From an uncultured Lachnospiraceae bacterium (GTDB lineage: Bacteria; Bacillota; Clostridia; Lachnospirales; Lachnospiraceae), in assembly GCA_902798585.1 (NCBI GenBank), contig CADBXF010000007.1, positions 1 through 64,000 on the forward strand: DNA of 64,000 nucleotides, given 5' to 3'. Made by a program: the position numbers and the translations under genes. Within the stretch, counting starts at the first letter, position 1; each line of letters begins with the position of its first letter. Under the pieces are notes generated by a model. It was not told the DNA's origin, made no database searches, and saw nothing but the letters and a program-made list of their open reading frames with translations. Below are positions 36,960 through 46,520 of this stretch, in pieces.

Positions 36960-37796
36960 ATGCTGTATCTGGTGACAACCCCGATCGGCAATCTGGAGGA
37001 TATGACGGCGCGTGCAATCCGCGTGTTGTCGGAAGTTGACCTGATTGCGGCCGAGGATACGCGCAATTCGCGCAAATTGCTGGCACATTTTGACATTCAC
37101 ACACCGATGACGAGCTATCACAACAACAACCGCTTCGACAAGGGGCGCGAGCTTACGGAGATGCTTGTCGCGGGGAAAAATATCGCCGTCATCACCGACG
37201 CGGGCATGCCGGGCATCAGCGATCCCGGCGAGGAGCTTGTGCGCATGGCGCTTGAGGCGGGCGTGGAGGTTACCGCGGTTCCCGGCGCGTGCGCGTGCGT
37301 TACGGCGCTTACGATTTCCGGCCTTCCGACGCGGCGTTTCTGCTTCGAAGCGTTTCTGCCGACCGAAAAAAAAGAGCGCGCCCGTGTGTTGGAAGAGCTT
37401 CGGGCGGAGACGCGCACCATCGTTTTGTATGAGGCGCCGCACCGCCTTGCGAAGACGCTTGGCGAGCTTGCGGAGGAGCTCGGCGGGACAAGGCGCGTGA
37501 GCATTTTGCGCGAGCTGACCAAGAAGCATGAGGACCGCCGGCAGGCCACGCTTGCGGCGGCCGCGGATTATTATGAGGCGGAGCCCCCGAAGGGCGAGTG
37601 CGTGATTGTAATCGACGGGGCCGACCCCGCGGAATCCCGGCGCGCGGAGCAGGCCGCATGGAGCGAGCTCTCGGTCGCCGAGCATGTCGCGATGTACGAG
37701 GCGCAGGGGCTTGCCCGCAAAGACGCGATGAAAGCGGCCGCGGCGGACCGCGGGATATCCCGCCGCGATGTGTATCGGGAGCTACTGTCGGAGTGA
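36960..37796 (+). CDS. rsmI: 16S rRNA (cytidine1402-2'-O)-methyltransferase RsmI
   Basis: This 278-aa tetrapyrrole-methylase-fold protein starts MLYLVTTPIGNLEDMTARAI, followed by AEDTRNSRKLLAHF and VITDAGMPGISDPG, all signature blocks of RsmI. It modifies C1402 in the ribosomal decoding centre. It is the last gene of the holB-ricT-trmN6-rsmI run. Confidence 0.96.
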   Translation: MLYLVTTPIGNLEDMTARAIRVLSEVDLIAAEDTRNSRKLLAHFDIHTPMTSYHNNNRFDKGRELTEMLVAGKNIAVITDAGMPGISDPGEELVRMALEAGVEVTAVPGACACVTALTISGLPTRRFCFEAFLPTEKKERARVLEELRAETRTIVLYEAPHRLAKTLGELAEELGGTRRVSILRELTKKHEDRRQATLAAAADYYEAEPPKGECVIVIDGADPAESRRAEQAAWSELSVAEHVAMYEAQGLARKDAMKAAAADRGISRRDVYRELLSE

Positions 37797-37934
37797 GGAC
37801 GGATTTGCCGTCGGAACCGGGGAGATACGGCATGAAGGAAGCATCGTCTGCGGGGACGCTCTTTCGGGGGCGGAAAATCATCGAAAACCCGTGAAAAACC
37901 GCGAAAAACAACGGAAAACCCCGGCGGTTCTCGC

Positions 37935-37963
37935 TTGCACTTGCCGGGAAAGAATGATATACT
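37935..37963 (+). promoter_or_regulatory. Promoter of the sugar transferase gene
   Basis: TTGCAC (37935-37940), a 17-nt spacer and TATACT (37958-37963) lie 67 nt before the start codon. Confidence 0.7.
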
Positions 37964-38029
37964 GAAATACAATCCGGTAAAATGCCCGTTCGGGAAGCAA
38001 TCGGAATACACGAAGCAGGGGACCCCCAA

Positions 38030-39346
38030 ATGAATGATTTCTGGAGATTTTTGATCGGCCTGGTCAAGCTGACGCTGTTTCTCGGCGTGGTTGTCATATT
38101 TTACGCGTTCCAGGCGATTTATAATCCGGCGATACGAAGCGACATCAAGAGCGCCGCGGTGACCATCGTCGTATACCTGGTCATTTATATCATGTTCATG
38201 GCCATCTACGGCGGTTATGACATCGGTAAGAAGAGTAAGAAAAATGTGCAGAACAGTGCATTTATCAACACCTGGCTGACCGACTTGATTGCCTTTGTGT
38301 GGATTTGTGCCACGACGAAAGTCATCACGAGCGGAAGCATGTTTCTGAGCTGCTTCGGTATGTTTCTCTTCGGGGTGGCGGTACAGGGAGTTCTGACGCT
38401 TGTTCTTGTACGGCTGGGCTTCGAGATCTATTATCACGCAACCCGCAATACACATACGATATATGTTGTCAACTTTGACACGGATCAGCCGAAGATGCTT
38501 GAGAACATCCGCGCGCGCGCCGCGCAGATTCCCGGCGACAAGGTGGTGTCCTACACGCAGCCGTGGCTCGCGGAGGAGATTGAAAAGTTTGAAAATGTCT
38601 TCCTGAGCGACATTCCCACGGAGCAGCGCCGCAAGCTCGTCGAGTACTGCTACGGGCGCGGTAAAAACATCCTCTTTACCCCGGAAATCAGCGATATCGT
38701 GGAGGTTACAAGCGAATATCGAATGTTCGGTGATGCCCTGATTTTCGCCTCGGCGAAGACCGACCTCACTCTCGCTGAGCGCTTTGTAAAACGCGCGATG
38801 GATATTATCGGCGCTTCGATTCTGCTGGTTCTCACATCACCGCTCTTTCTGCTGAGCGCGCTGCTGATCAAGCTCGACGACCACGGCAAGGTGTTTTTCA
38901 CGCAGGTCCGCGCAACCAAGGGCGGCAAGCCGTTCCGAATCTACAAATTCCGCACCATGATTGAGAGCGAGGCCACGAAGCCCATGCAGGAAATCGATAA
39001 CCGCGTGACCCGTGCCGGACGATTCCTCCGCGCGACGCGACTCGACGAGCTCCCGCAGTTTCTGAATATTCTGGGCGGCAGCATGAGCCTTGTCGGCCCG
39101 CGCCCCGAGCAGATGGTGTACATCCACGGTTTCGAGGGCAACTACCCAGAATACGAATATCGCCTCCGCGTCAAGGCCGGCCTCACGGGCTTCGCCCAAA
39201 TTGAAGGCAAATACAACACAACCAACAAAGAAAAACTGATGCTCGACCTCATGTACATCCAGAGCTACAGTCTGTGGCTGGATCTGAAGCTGCTGCTGCA
39301 GACGGTGTTGGTAATGTTGAAAGAGGACAGTACCGAAGGATTTTAG
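38030..39346 (+). CDS. Polyprenyl-phosphate sugar phosphotransferase
   Basis: This 438-aa protein of the WbaP/EpsL type has four N-terminal membrane helices, a soluble middle domain, a fifth hydrophobic segment (IIGASILLVLTSPLFLLSAL), and the catalytic bacterial sugar transferase domain. That domain has KFRTM, TRLDELPQFLNILGG and SLVGPRPEQ, followed by GLTGFAQI. It transfers a sugar phosphate to undecaprenyl phosphate, the first step of capsule or exopolysaccharide synthesis. The start at 38030 is the best placed; an earlier ATG at 37982 is possible. Confidence 0.9.
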   Translation: MNDFWRFLIGLVKLTLFLGVVVIFYAFQAIYNPAIRSDIKSAAVTIVVYLVIYIMFMAIYGGYDIGKKSKKNVQNSAFINTWLTDLIAFVWICATTKVITSGSMFLSCFGMFLFGVAVQGVLTLVLVRLGFEIYYHATRNTHTIYVVNFDTDQPKMLENIRARAAQIPGDKVVSYTQPWLAEEIEKFENVFLSDIPTEQRRKLVEYCYGRGKNILFTPEISDIVEVTSEYRMFGDALIFASAKTDLTLAERFVKRAMDIIGASILLVLTSPLFLLSALLIKLDDHGKVFFTQVRATKGGKPFRIYKFRTMIESEATKPMQEIDNRVTRAGRFLRATRLDELPQFLNILGGSMSLVGPRPEQMVYIHGFEGNYPEYEYRLRVKAGLTGFAQIEGKYNTTNKEKLMLDLMYIQSYSLWLDLKLLLQTVLVMLKEDSTEGF

Positions 39347-39430
39347 GGAAAATTCGTCCCTCTTTCAACATGGGGCTTCAGGGTCGCGCAGCGAGCCTGA
39401 GCTATTCCTATTTCCCGGAAAGGAGTCCGC

Positions 39431-40444
39431 ATGAACGAGAAAGTCCTGTCGGTCGTTGTGCCGGCATACAATGTCGAACTGTACCTCGCCAAATGTGTGG
39501 ATTCCATGCTTGCGGCCGGGTGCGATGAAGAAATCGAGATTCTGATTGTCAACGACGGCTCGACCGATTCCACATCGGATATGGCGCATGCCTACGAGCG
39601 GAAGCACCCCGGAACCGTACGCGTCATCACGAAGGAGAACGGCGGCCACGGCTCGGCGGTCAACACGGGAATTTTGCATGCGACGGGCAACTATCTGCGC
39701 GTGATTGACGGCGACGACTGGGTCAACGAAGAGGCATTTGCCACGCTGGTCGCGCGGCTGAAGACCGCGGACGAGGATGTCGTCGTCACCAAATACAATA
39801 CGATTCAGGATGTGACCTGGAAGGTCATGCCCGAGGACCGCTTTGACATTTACAATTTCGTGGACTGCGACAAGCCGTATACCTTCGGCGAAATCGCCGA
39901 TCTGCCCTACATTCGCATCCATCAGCTGAATTACCGCACCGACCTTTTGCAGAAGCACGATATCACGCTCGACGAAAAATGCTTCTATGTCGATGTGGAG
40001 TTTGCGCTCTATCCGATGCCCTATGTGCGGACGCTCCGTTTCCTCGACCTGCCGGTTTACCAGTACCGCGTGGGACGCCCGAAACAGAGCATGAACATCA
40101 ACCGCATGCAGCAGTATGTGAACGATCACCGGCTGGTTATGACGCGAATCTTTGAATTTTACGATCGCGTGAAGGAGGAGGATACAAGCAACGCGCTGCT
40201 CAAATACCTTGAGTATGAGCTTTCGCGGCTTGTCGTGACGCAGACCCGCATCTGGCTCTCCTTCCCCGCGATGGCGCGCTACCGCGATTTCATACGCGAG
40301 CTCGGCGCCAGTGTGAAGGCACAATACCCCGCGGTATACGAGAAGCTTCCGAACCGCACGGTTCGATTCCTCTTTAAGCACAAGTGCTTCGGCTACCGCC
40401 CGATTTCCTGGGCTGTCCGCCGGGCGTACGGCGTCGGAAAATAA
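39431..40444 (+). CDS. Family 2 glycosyltransferase
   Basis: This 337-aa GT-A enzyme begins VLSVVVPAYNVELYLAKCVD. It has NDGSTDSTSD and the catalytic metal-binding region IDGDDWV near residue 97. It lies 84 nt after the sugar transferase and follows GAAAGGAGTCCGC. It probably adds a sugar to the same lipid-linked glycan; donor and acceptor are not known. Confidence 0.9.
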   Translation: MNEKVLSVVVPAYNVELYLAKCVDSMLAAGCDEEIEILIVNDGSTDSTSDMAHAYERKHPGTVRVITKENGGHGSAVNTGILHATGNYLRVIDGDDWVNEEAFATLVARLKTADEDVVVTKYNTIQDVTWKVMPEDRFDIYNFVDCDKPYTFGEIADLPYIRIHQLNYRTDLLQKHDITLDEKCFYVDVEFALYPMPYVRTLRFLDLPVYQYRVGRPKQSMNINRMQQYVNDHRLVMTRIFEFYDRVKEEDTSNALLKYLEYELSRLVVTQTRIWLSFPAMARYRDFIRELGASVKAQYPAVYEKLPNRTVRFLFKHKCFGYRPISWAVRRAYGVGK

Positions 40445-40512
40445 GCGCGCGGAGGAGACGGGCTTCTCCCGTGCAGGCGTGATAACAACAGAAGACAGCA
40501 GGAAAACAACAA

Positions 40513-40545
40513 AAAAACCCTCGGGCATTGCGCCCGAGGGTTTTG
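40513..40545. terminator. Bidirectional terminator between convergent glycosyltransferases
   Basis: AAACCCTCGGGC and GCCCGAGGGTTT (about 40515-40526 and 40532-40543) form a strong stem with A and T runs on both sides. It serves both converging genes. Confidence 0.92.
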
Positions 40546-40570
40546 TGATTTCGTCAATTCTTCCGGTTCG

Positions 40571-41383
40571 TCAGCTCTTCTTAATCTTGTTGTACTTCGC
40601 GGAGTTGCGCCGCGCGTAGCAGAACATGTAGTAGAGGGCTTTGACCGAGCCGAAACGAAGCTTCTTGTAAACATTGTAGTTCTTCTTGGCAGCGGCCCAC
40701 TTGTTGCCCGACGCGGAGTCGCGGTCGATGCGGTAGGTCATGAGCGGCTCGTCGATGCCGTATGCCGTGAAGCCCTTCTTGAGGATGAGAAGCCAGGCGT
40801 AGAAATCTTCGTGCAGGTTGCCGTCTACGGGGAACTTCTCCATGACGTTCTTGTTCACGAGTGCGGACGAGAACGAGATGACATTTTGCTTCAAAAGCTT
40901 CTTATAGGTGACCGTCTCGGGAGCGTGGAGCACATAGCCGTAACGGTTGCCCTTGTAATCCATGTAAGCGGTGCCGGAGAAAATGATGGCCGGATACTGC
41001 GGGTTCGGATCGCCGTTGTCGAGATACATCGGCGTGTCGCCGCGGAGCAGACGGTCGCGGAGCGAGAGCTGCTTCTCAAGCTTATCCTCTCTCCAGATGT
41101 CGTCGCCGTCGAAGAAAGCAATCCACTCGGTTTTTGCATGCTCGATACCGTAGTTGCGAACATACGCAACACCCTGGTTCGTCTGCATGCGGACATAAAC
41201 GATACGCGGATCTTCCTTCGCAAAATTCTTCAGAATAAAGTCGGAACCATCCGTCGAGCAGTCATCGATAATCAGAAGCGTAAAGTTCCGGTAGGTCTGG
41301 TTCAATACGCTGCGGATCGTCTCGGTGATTGTCGCAGCTACATTATAAACGGCCATTACAACGGTGATGGTGTCTTTTGCCAT
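40571..41383 (-). CDS. Family 2 glycosyltransferase
   Basis: This 270-aa enzyme begins ITVVMAVYNVAATITETIRS. DDCSTDGSDFIL and the catalytic FFDGDDIW identify a GT-A family 2 enzyme. The C-terminal third resembles teichuronic-acid and capsule transferases. The ATG at 41383 follows AAGGAGGGTTTTCATT; the frame extends 28 codons further without support. It faces the other glycosyltransferase and may share its pathway. Confidence 0.9.
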   Translation of the reverse strand: MAKDTITVVMAVYNVAATITETIRSVLNQTYRNFTLLIIDDCSTDGSDFILKNFAKEDPRIVYVRMQTNQGVAYVRNYGIEHAKTEWIAFFDGDDIWREDKLEKQLSLRDRLLRGDTPMYLDNGDPNPQYPAIIFSGTAYMDYKGNRYGYVLHAPETVTYKKLLKQNVISFSSALVNKNVMEKFPVDGNLHEDFYAWLLILKKGFTAYGIDEPLMTYRIDRDSASGNKWAAAKKNYNVYKKLRFGSVKALYYMFCYARRNSAKYNKIKKS

Positions 41384-41457
41384 AATGAAAACCCTCCTTG
41401 CGTGTGTCCCGTGACATGACTCGCTTCCGCGAAGAGAAGTCACGTGGTCTAATTGTG

Positions 41458-41486
41458 ATAATATCATAAAACTTCACAACAAACAA
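41458..41486 (-). promoter_or_regulatory. Promoter of the minus-strand glycosyltransferase
   Basis: On the minus strand, TTGTTT (41481-41486), a 17-nt spacer and TATTAT (41458-41463). Confidence 0.65.
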
Positions 41487-41759
41487 TAGGCGAAAAGCCG
41501 AAAAATGTAAGATTTCCACAAAAAAGAGAAGATGTAAGGGAATCCGACATTACCGGTGGCGTTGAACCCCGGATTCTGCCCCCGAAACTCCGCCGAAACC
41601 CGTCCGGAAAATAAATTTTCCGACCGGATTCAATCCTCCGGAGGGCCCCTTTGAAAACCGTCACCGAGCCCTGTAAACACGCCGTTTTGACGCTCTCGGG
41701 AAGCCCCCGAAAAAGCCCTTTTTGCCAATAATTCCGTCACAAAACGGAAAAAATTGTGC

Positions 41760-41788
41760 TTGACACGGAAGCCGTTATACAGTACAAT
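41760..41788 (+). promoter_or_regulatory. Distal promoter of the pilus operon
   Basis: A consensus TTGACA (41760-41765), a 17-nt spacer and TACAAT (41783-41788). The start codon of pilB is about 360 nt downstream, so the leader is long. It contains TTTACAA repeats and a hairpin. Confidence 0.7.
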
Positions 41789-41823
41789 CGCGGAGTGATA
41801 ATTTTGCTTCGAAACCGTGTTTT

Positions 41824-41926
41824 TTACAAAGCGTTTACAATTTGTTTACAAGTAATGACAAAAAATATTGCACGATTTTCGAAAAATCAACAAAACACCC
41901 CAAAAGCCTTAATGGAATATTTACAA
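41824..41926. promoter_or_regulatory. TTTACAA iterons upstream of pilB
   Basis: TTTACAA occurs at 41824, 41835 and 41846, exactly 11 nt apart, and once more at 41920. Helically phased copies are typical of a cooperative DNA-binding site. They sit between the two pilB promoters. An 8-bp hairpin, AACCACAA/TTGTGGTT, follows at 41963-41982. I see no gene in 41384-42148. Confidence 0.55.
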
Positions 41927-42048
41927 ACGCGACACTATTAGGAGTGTGTATGCATGCATAAAAACCACAAGATGTTGTGGTTGTTGCAAAAGCACGCCCC
42001 AAAAGCCCGATTTATGTGTAAAAGCGCACATATTTTGGGTGCAGAACC

Positions 42049-42077
42049 TTGCGTTTTTTATTCAAAAGTGGTATGAT
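42049..42077 (+). promoter_or_regulatory. Proximal promoter of pilB
   Basis: TTGCGT (42049-42054), a 17-nt spacer and TATGAT (42072-42077) lie 71 nt before the pilB ATG. Confidence 0.55.
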
Positions 42078-42148
42078 TTGAGTGAACAAAGCATCGGAAG
42101 CGCAGCTTGCGTCGTTCCTTTGCATGACGAATCGGAGGAACGGGGCAG

Positions 42149-43849
42149 ATGGCAGGCGAGGTTTACCGCAGAAAGAGACGACTCGGCGACATGCTCATCC
42201 AGGAGCATGTGATTACGCAGGAGCAGTTGGAGCAGGCCCTCGAGGCGAAGCGCACGAGCGACAAGCGCCTGGGCGAGATTTTGGTGGAGCTGAACTTCAC
42301 CACCGAAGAAAATATTACACGGGCTCTCACCAGACAGCTCGGCGTCGAGATGGTTAATCCGTCTTCGATGAAGATTCCGGATGAAATCCTCGGACTGATT
42401 CCGGCGACCATTTTGCGCAAGTATATGGTCATCCCGTTCGCGTATGCGCCGAACAACCAGAACACCCTCCGGGTTGCGATGGTTGACCCGATGGATATGA
42501 ACGCACTCGACGATCTTCAGATGGTAACCCATATGGAGATCGAACCTTATATAGCAACATCGCATGATGTCATGATGTGCATCGACCGCCACTACGGTAA
42601 CGCCGACTCGCTGGCAGCAGCGGAAGCGTACACCAAGGAGCGCGAGAGCAAGATGATGATGGGCGAGGAGGAGGAGACCGATGAAGTCGGCGACTCCCCG
42701 ATTGTCGTTCTCGTGCGAAACATGATTGAGTCCGCTGCCCGCCAGAGAGCATCCGATATTCATGTCGAGGCGCTCGAGACGAAGGTGAGAGTCCGGTACC
42801 GAATCGACGGTGCGCTGTTTGAGCAGATTACTTACGACATCGGACTGCTGCCCGCGATTATCGCCCGAATCAAGATTATCGGCGGCATGGACATTTCCGA
42901 AAAGAGAAAGCCGCAGGACGGTCGTATCAGCCAGACGGTCGACCGCGTGGAGTACGATATCCGTGTTTCCATCCTGCCGACATACTACGGCGAGAAATGC
43001 GTAATGCGACTCGCCATGAAGACCGCTCTTACGAGAAACAAGAAAGACCTCGGTTTCTCGGATGAGGAGATGAAGGTGTTCGACCACATTCTGGCGAACC
43101 CGCACGGCATCATCCTCGTAACGGGACCTACCGGTTCCGGTAAGTCGACCACGCTGTATACGGCTCTCGCAGAGCTGAACCGAGAAGAAGTAAACATCAT
43201 CACCGTTGAGGACCCTGTCGAGGCAAACATCAACGGTATCAATCAGGTACATGTTAACCCGAAAGCCGGACTGACATTCGCATCCGCGCTTCGTTCCATT
43301 CTCCGACAGGACCCGGACATCATCATGATCGGTGAGATTCGAGACGGAGAGACCGCGGGAATCGCCGTACAGGCTTCCATCACCGGTCACCTCGTGGTAA
43401 GTACCCTCCATACCAACAGCTCGGCAGCGACCATCGCCCGACTGATGGATATGGGAGTTGAGAGTTACCTGATTGCGGACTCCGTCGTAGGCGTTATCGC
43501 ACAGCGACTGGTGCGCCGCCTCTGTCCGAAGTGCAAGAAGGAAAGACTTGCGACGGAGGAAGAGAAAGAGACGATGGGCATTCCGGCCGGCGCCGGCGAC
43601 GTCATCCTCTACGATCCGGTCGGCTGCACGAACTGCAACAAGGGTTATAAGGGCCGAATCGGTGTTTACGAGATCATGGAGATCTCGCCGAGACTGAAGA
43701 AGATTATTTCGCATAAGGAAGATTCCGAAGTGCTCAAGAAGGCAGCTCTCGAAGAGGGCATGAGCACGCTCCGCATGAGTTCCGTGCGGTGCTGCCTGCA
43801 GGGAATCACCTCCTTCTCCGAGATGCTTCGCGTTTCGTTTGAAGAGTAA
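42149..43849 (+). CDS. pilB: Type IV pilus assembly ATPase PilB
   Basis: This 566-aa hexameric motor powers pilus extension. Residues 1-150 are a MshEN-type domain with repeats RRLGDML and KRLGEIL. Then come Walker A GPTGSGKS (326-333), the Asp box ITVEDPVEANI, and Walker B IIMIGEIRDGET (391-402). Near the C-terminus, CPKCKKE and CTNCNKGYKGRIG give four zinc-binding Cys. It lies first in the operon. A GGAGGAACGGGGCAG site precedes the ATG. Confidence 0.95.
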   Translation: MAGEVYRRKRRLGDMLIQEHVITQEQLEQALEAKRTSDKRLGEILVELNFTTEENITRALTRQLGVEMVNPSSMKIPDEILGLIPATILRKYMVIPFAYAPNNQNTLRVAMVDPMDMNALDDLQMVTHMEIEPYIATSHDVMMCIDRHYGNADSLAAAEAYTKERESKMMMGEEEETDEVGDSPIVVLVRNMIESAARQRASDIHVEALETKVRVRYRIDGALFEQITYDIGLLPAIIARIKIIGGMDISEKRKPQDGRISQTVDRVEYDIRVSILPTYYGEKCVMRLAMKTALTRNKKDLGFSDEEMKVFDHILANPHGIILVTGPTGSGKSTTLYTALAELNREEVNIITVEDPVEANINGINQVHVNPKAGLTFASALRSILRQDPDIIMIGEIRDGETAGIAVQASITGHLVVSTLHTNSSAATIARLMDMGVESYLIADSVVGVIAQRLVRRLCPKCKKERLATEEEKETMGIPAGAGDVILYDPVGCTNCNKGYKGRIGVYEIMEISPRLKKIISHKEDSEVLKKAALEEGMSTLRMSSVRCCLQGITSFSEMLRVSFEE

Positions 43850-43898
43850 ATATCGCCCGGCTCCGCCGCTTTCCGCAGAAAGCCCGGTCCCGGCCGCC

Positions 43899-43926
43899 GG
43901 ATAAAATCGCAGGCGCGGTTTTATCC
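43899..43926 (+). other. 12-bp hairpin in the pilB-pilT gap
   Basis: GGATAAAATCGC pairs with GCGGTTTTATCC (one G-T pair) around the loop AGGC. No T-tract follows, so it is more likely an RNA processing or stability element than a terminator. Confidence 0.55.
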
Positions 43927-43991
43927 CCGAAGCGACGAAACCGAACACACCGGCTCCGTCGATATTACAAGCGAAAGGAAATTCAGAATCC

Positions 43992-45056
43992 ATGAGAGAG
44001 TTGGATGAGATCCTCCAGGAAGCAGTTGACCGACACGCATCGGATATTCATATCACCGCAGGCCGCCCGGTTATCTTCCGAATTGACGGCGATCTTCGAC
44101 CGCTGGACGGCGAGAAGCTCTCGCCGGAGCAGATTGAAGAGCTGGTAGTACCGCTCTTCGCAGACAACGACCGACTGGTCGAGACCATGGAGAAGACCGG
44201 CGAGATCGACTTCGCGCATTCGCTGTACGGCCGCGGACGGTTCCGTGTAAACGTGTTCAAGCAGCGCGGAACTCTCGCGATGGTCATGCGACTCCTGCCG
44301 TTCAAGATTCCGGCGCCGAGAGAACTCGGACTTCCGGCATCCGTACAGGAGCTCTGCCAGAGAAAGAGAGGACTCGTCCTCGTAACCGGCGCAACCGGTT
44401 CCGGTAAGTCCACGACGCTGGCGTCGCTCATCAATATGATTAACAAGACTTACAGCAAGCATATCATCACGCTGGAGGACCCGATCGAGTATCTCCACAG
44501 ACACGAGAAATCCATCGTCAACCAGCGAGAGATCGGCGATGACACCGAGAGCTACGCAGGCGCTCTTCGAGCAGCCCTCCGTGAAGACCCCGATGTTATC
44601 CTCGTCGGTGAGATGCGTGACCTGGAGACCATCCAGACCGCCATCACCGCAGCCGAGACCGGACACCTGGTGTTCTCGACACTCCATACCAACAGTGCCG
44701 CCGACACCATCAACCGTGTCATCGACGTATTCCCGCCGCATCAGCAGCAGCAGATTCGCGTGCAGCTTGCGAGCGTTATCGAGTGCGTCATCTCGCAGCA
44801 GCTGCTTCCGATTCAGACCGGATCCGGACGAGTTGCCGCATTTGAGGTCATGATGGGAACCAGCGCGGTTCGCAACCTCATCCGTGAGGGCAAGGCGTTC
44901 CAGATTCCTTCCATGATTCAGACAAGCAAGAAACAGGGCATGCAGTCCATGGACGACGCCCTTTACAATCTCTACATCGGCGGCTTGATCAGCGCGGAGA
45001 ACTGCCTGAACTACGCACAGGACGCAATCGCGATGAGCCGCAAGGTTACCTTCTGA
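43992..45056 (+). CDS. pilT: Type IV pilus retraction ATPase PilT
   Basis: This 354-aa protein has the ASDIHITAGRP start typical of PilT and Walker A GATGSGKS (133-140). The Asp box is ITLEDPIEYLH, Walker B is DVILVGEMRDLET, and the retraction motif AVRNLIREGK is near the C-terminus. It lacks the zinc Cys set of PilB. Presence of PilT implies dynamic pili able to support twitching motility or DNA uptake. Confidence 0.95.
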   Translation: MRELDEILQEAVDRHASDIHITAGRPVIFRIDGDLRPLDGEKLSPEQIEELVVPLFADNDRLVETMEKTGEIDFAHSLYGRGRFRVNVFKQRGTLAMVMRLLPFKIPAPRELGLPASVQELCQRKRGLVLVTGATGSGKSTTLASLINMINKTYSKHIITLEDPIEYLHRHEKSIVNQREIGDDTESYAGALRAALREDPDVILVGEMRDLETIQTAITAAETGHLVFSTLHTNSAADTINRVIDVFPPHQQQQIRVQLASVIECVISQQLLPIQTGSGRVAAFEVMMGTSAVRNLIREGKAFQIPSMIQTSKKQGMQSMDDALYNLYIGGLISAENCLNYAQDAIAMSRKVTF

Positions 45057-45192
45057 TCCGACCCGGAAACATAACACATCCGGCGGGGATAAGGAACGAC
45101 ATACGGAGAAGAAAGAGCAAGGATAATCCATGGACGGACAAAATCGTCCGTGATATATGTCAGAGTACGAGTAACACATACGGAGGTTACGA

Positions 45193-46404
45193 ATGGCTAC
45201 ATATCAATACACAGCCGTAGACAAATTCGGCAAGGAGAAGAAAGGCAGCATCGATGCAACCACACCCGATCGCGCCGCCTCCATGCTGAAAGGCGAAGGT
45301 CTTATTCCGGTTAAGGTGACGGAGCAGAGCATCTTCCAGAAGGATATCAATCTCGGAGGATCGAAGGTTAACAACCGTGAGCTCGCAGTCTTCTGCCGGC
45401 AGTTCGTAAGTATCATCAACGCCGGCGTTCCGATTATGGATGCGCTCGGCATGATGGAAGAGCAGACCGAGAACAAACAGTTCCGCAAGGCAATCGGCGA
45501 GGTGAGAACCTCGGTTGCAAAAGGTGAGACGCTCGGCAACTCGATGCGGCAGAGAACCGATGTGTTCCCGACGATGTTGATTAACATGGTCGATGCCGGT
45601 GAGGCTTCCGGTAGTATCGATGTCTCCTTCACCCGAATGGCAACACAGTTCGAGAAGGACGCACATCTGGCGGGACTTGTCAAGAAGGCCATGATTTACC
45701 CGATCGTAGTCTTCGTCGTAGCTATCGCGGTATGCGTCGTGCTCCTCGTCAAGGTAGTGCCTACCTTCATGGAGATGTTCAAGGACATGGATGTTAAGAT
45801 GCCCGGCATCACGACCTTCGTCGTCAACGCCAGTGACTGGCTGAAAGCGAACTGGTTCATAGCCGTCGGCGTCATCGTCCTGATTGTTATAGGATTTAAG
45901 ATATTTACTTCCACACAGACAGGAACCGTCTTCTTTGCAACGCTTGCCATCAAGCTTCCGGCATTGAAGAACTTCACCATCAAGTCCGCATCGTCGAGAC
46001 TTGCAAGAACCCTGAGTACTCTTACGGCAGCCGGTATCTCGATGATCGACTCGCTCGACATCACGGCGAAGACGATGACCAATTATCTCTTCAAGCAGGC
46101 CGTATACGAGTGCAAGGAAGAGGTTAAGAAGGGCGTTCCGCTCTCCGAGCCGCTCAAGCGGTGCGGACTGTTCCCGCCGATGGTTATCCACATGACCAAG
46201 ATCGGCGAGGAAACCGGTGATCTCGAGGCGATGCTTACGAAGATGGCCGATTACTACGATGAGGAAGTTGAGAATGCAACGCAGGCGTTGATGGCAGCAT
46301 TGGAGCCTGTAATCATCCTCATGATGGCCGGTATCTGCGGCGTCATCATCGGAGCCGTGGTTGCCCCGATGGGTGCTCTGTACACCGGACTTGACAACCT
46401 GTAA
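45193..46404 (+). CDS. pilC: Type IV pilus inner-membrane platform protein PilC
   Basis: This 403-aa protein contains two T2SSF domains. The first has ELAVFCRQFVSIINAGVPIM and membrane segment IYPIVVFVVAIAVCVVLLVK. The second has RLARTLSTLTAAGISMIDSL and C-terminal membrane segment VIILMMAGICGVIIGAVVAP. It couples PilB and PilT to the pilus base. The ATG follows GGAGGTTACGA. Confidence 0.95.
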   Translation: MATYQYTAVDKFGKEKKGSIDATTPDRAASMLKGEGLIPVKVTEQSIFQKDINLGGSKVNNRELAVFCRQFVSIINAGVPIMDALGMMEEQTENKQFRKAIGEVRTSVAKGETLGNSMRQRTDVFPTMLINMVDAGEASGSIDVSFTRMATQFEKDAHLAGLVKKAMIYPIVVFVVAIAVCVVLLVKVVPTFMEMFKDMDVKMPGITTFVVNASDWLKANWFIAVGVIVLIVIGFKIFTSTQTGTVFFATLAIKLPALKNFTIKSASSRLARTLSTLTAAGISMIDSLDITAKTMTNYLFKQAVYECKEEVKKGVPLSEPLKRCGLFPPMVIHMTKIGEETGDLEAMLTKMADYYDEEVENATQALMAALEPVIILMMAGICGVIIGAVVAPMGALYTGLDNL

Positions 46405-46520
46405 AGAATAGGATACAGGTTAATCTCTTCACTACGAATTAAGCGCTCGTTGATATAGGGCGGCGGGCGTTTAAGATACAAAGAATATTATATGAAAAAA
46501 TGAAAAGGAGAACAAAAGTT

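Noticed and set aside
36114..37685. A 523-codon open frame on the minus strand
   Set aside because: It is antisense to the methyltransferase gene and rsmI, both clearly real.
41942..42212. A Cys-rich leader peptide or gene upstream of pilB
   Set aside because: The frame overlaps the proximal promoter and the pilB start and has no ribosome-binding site.
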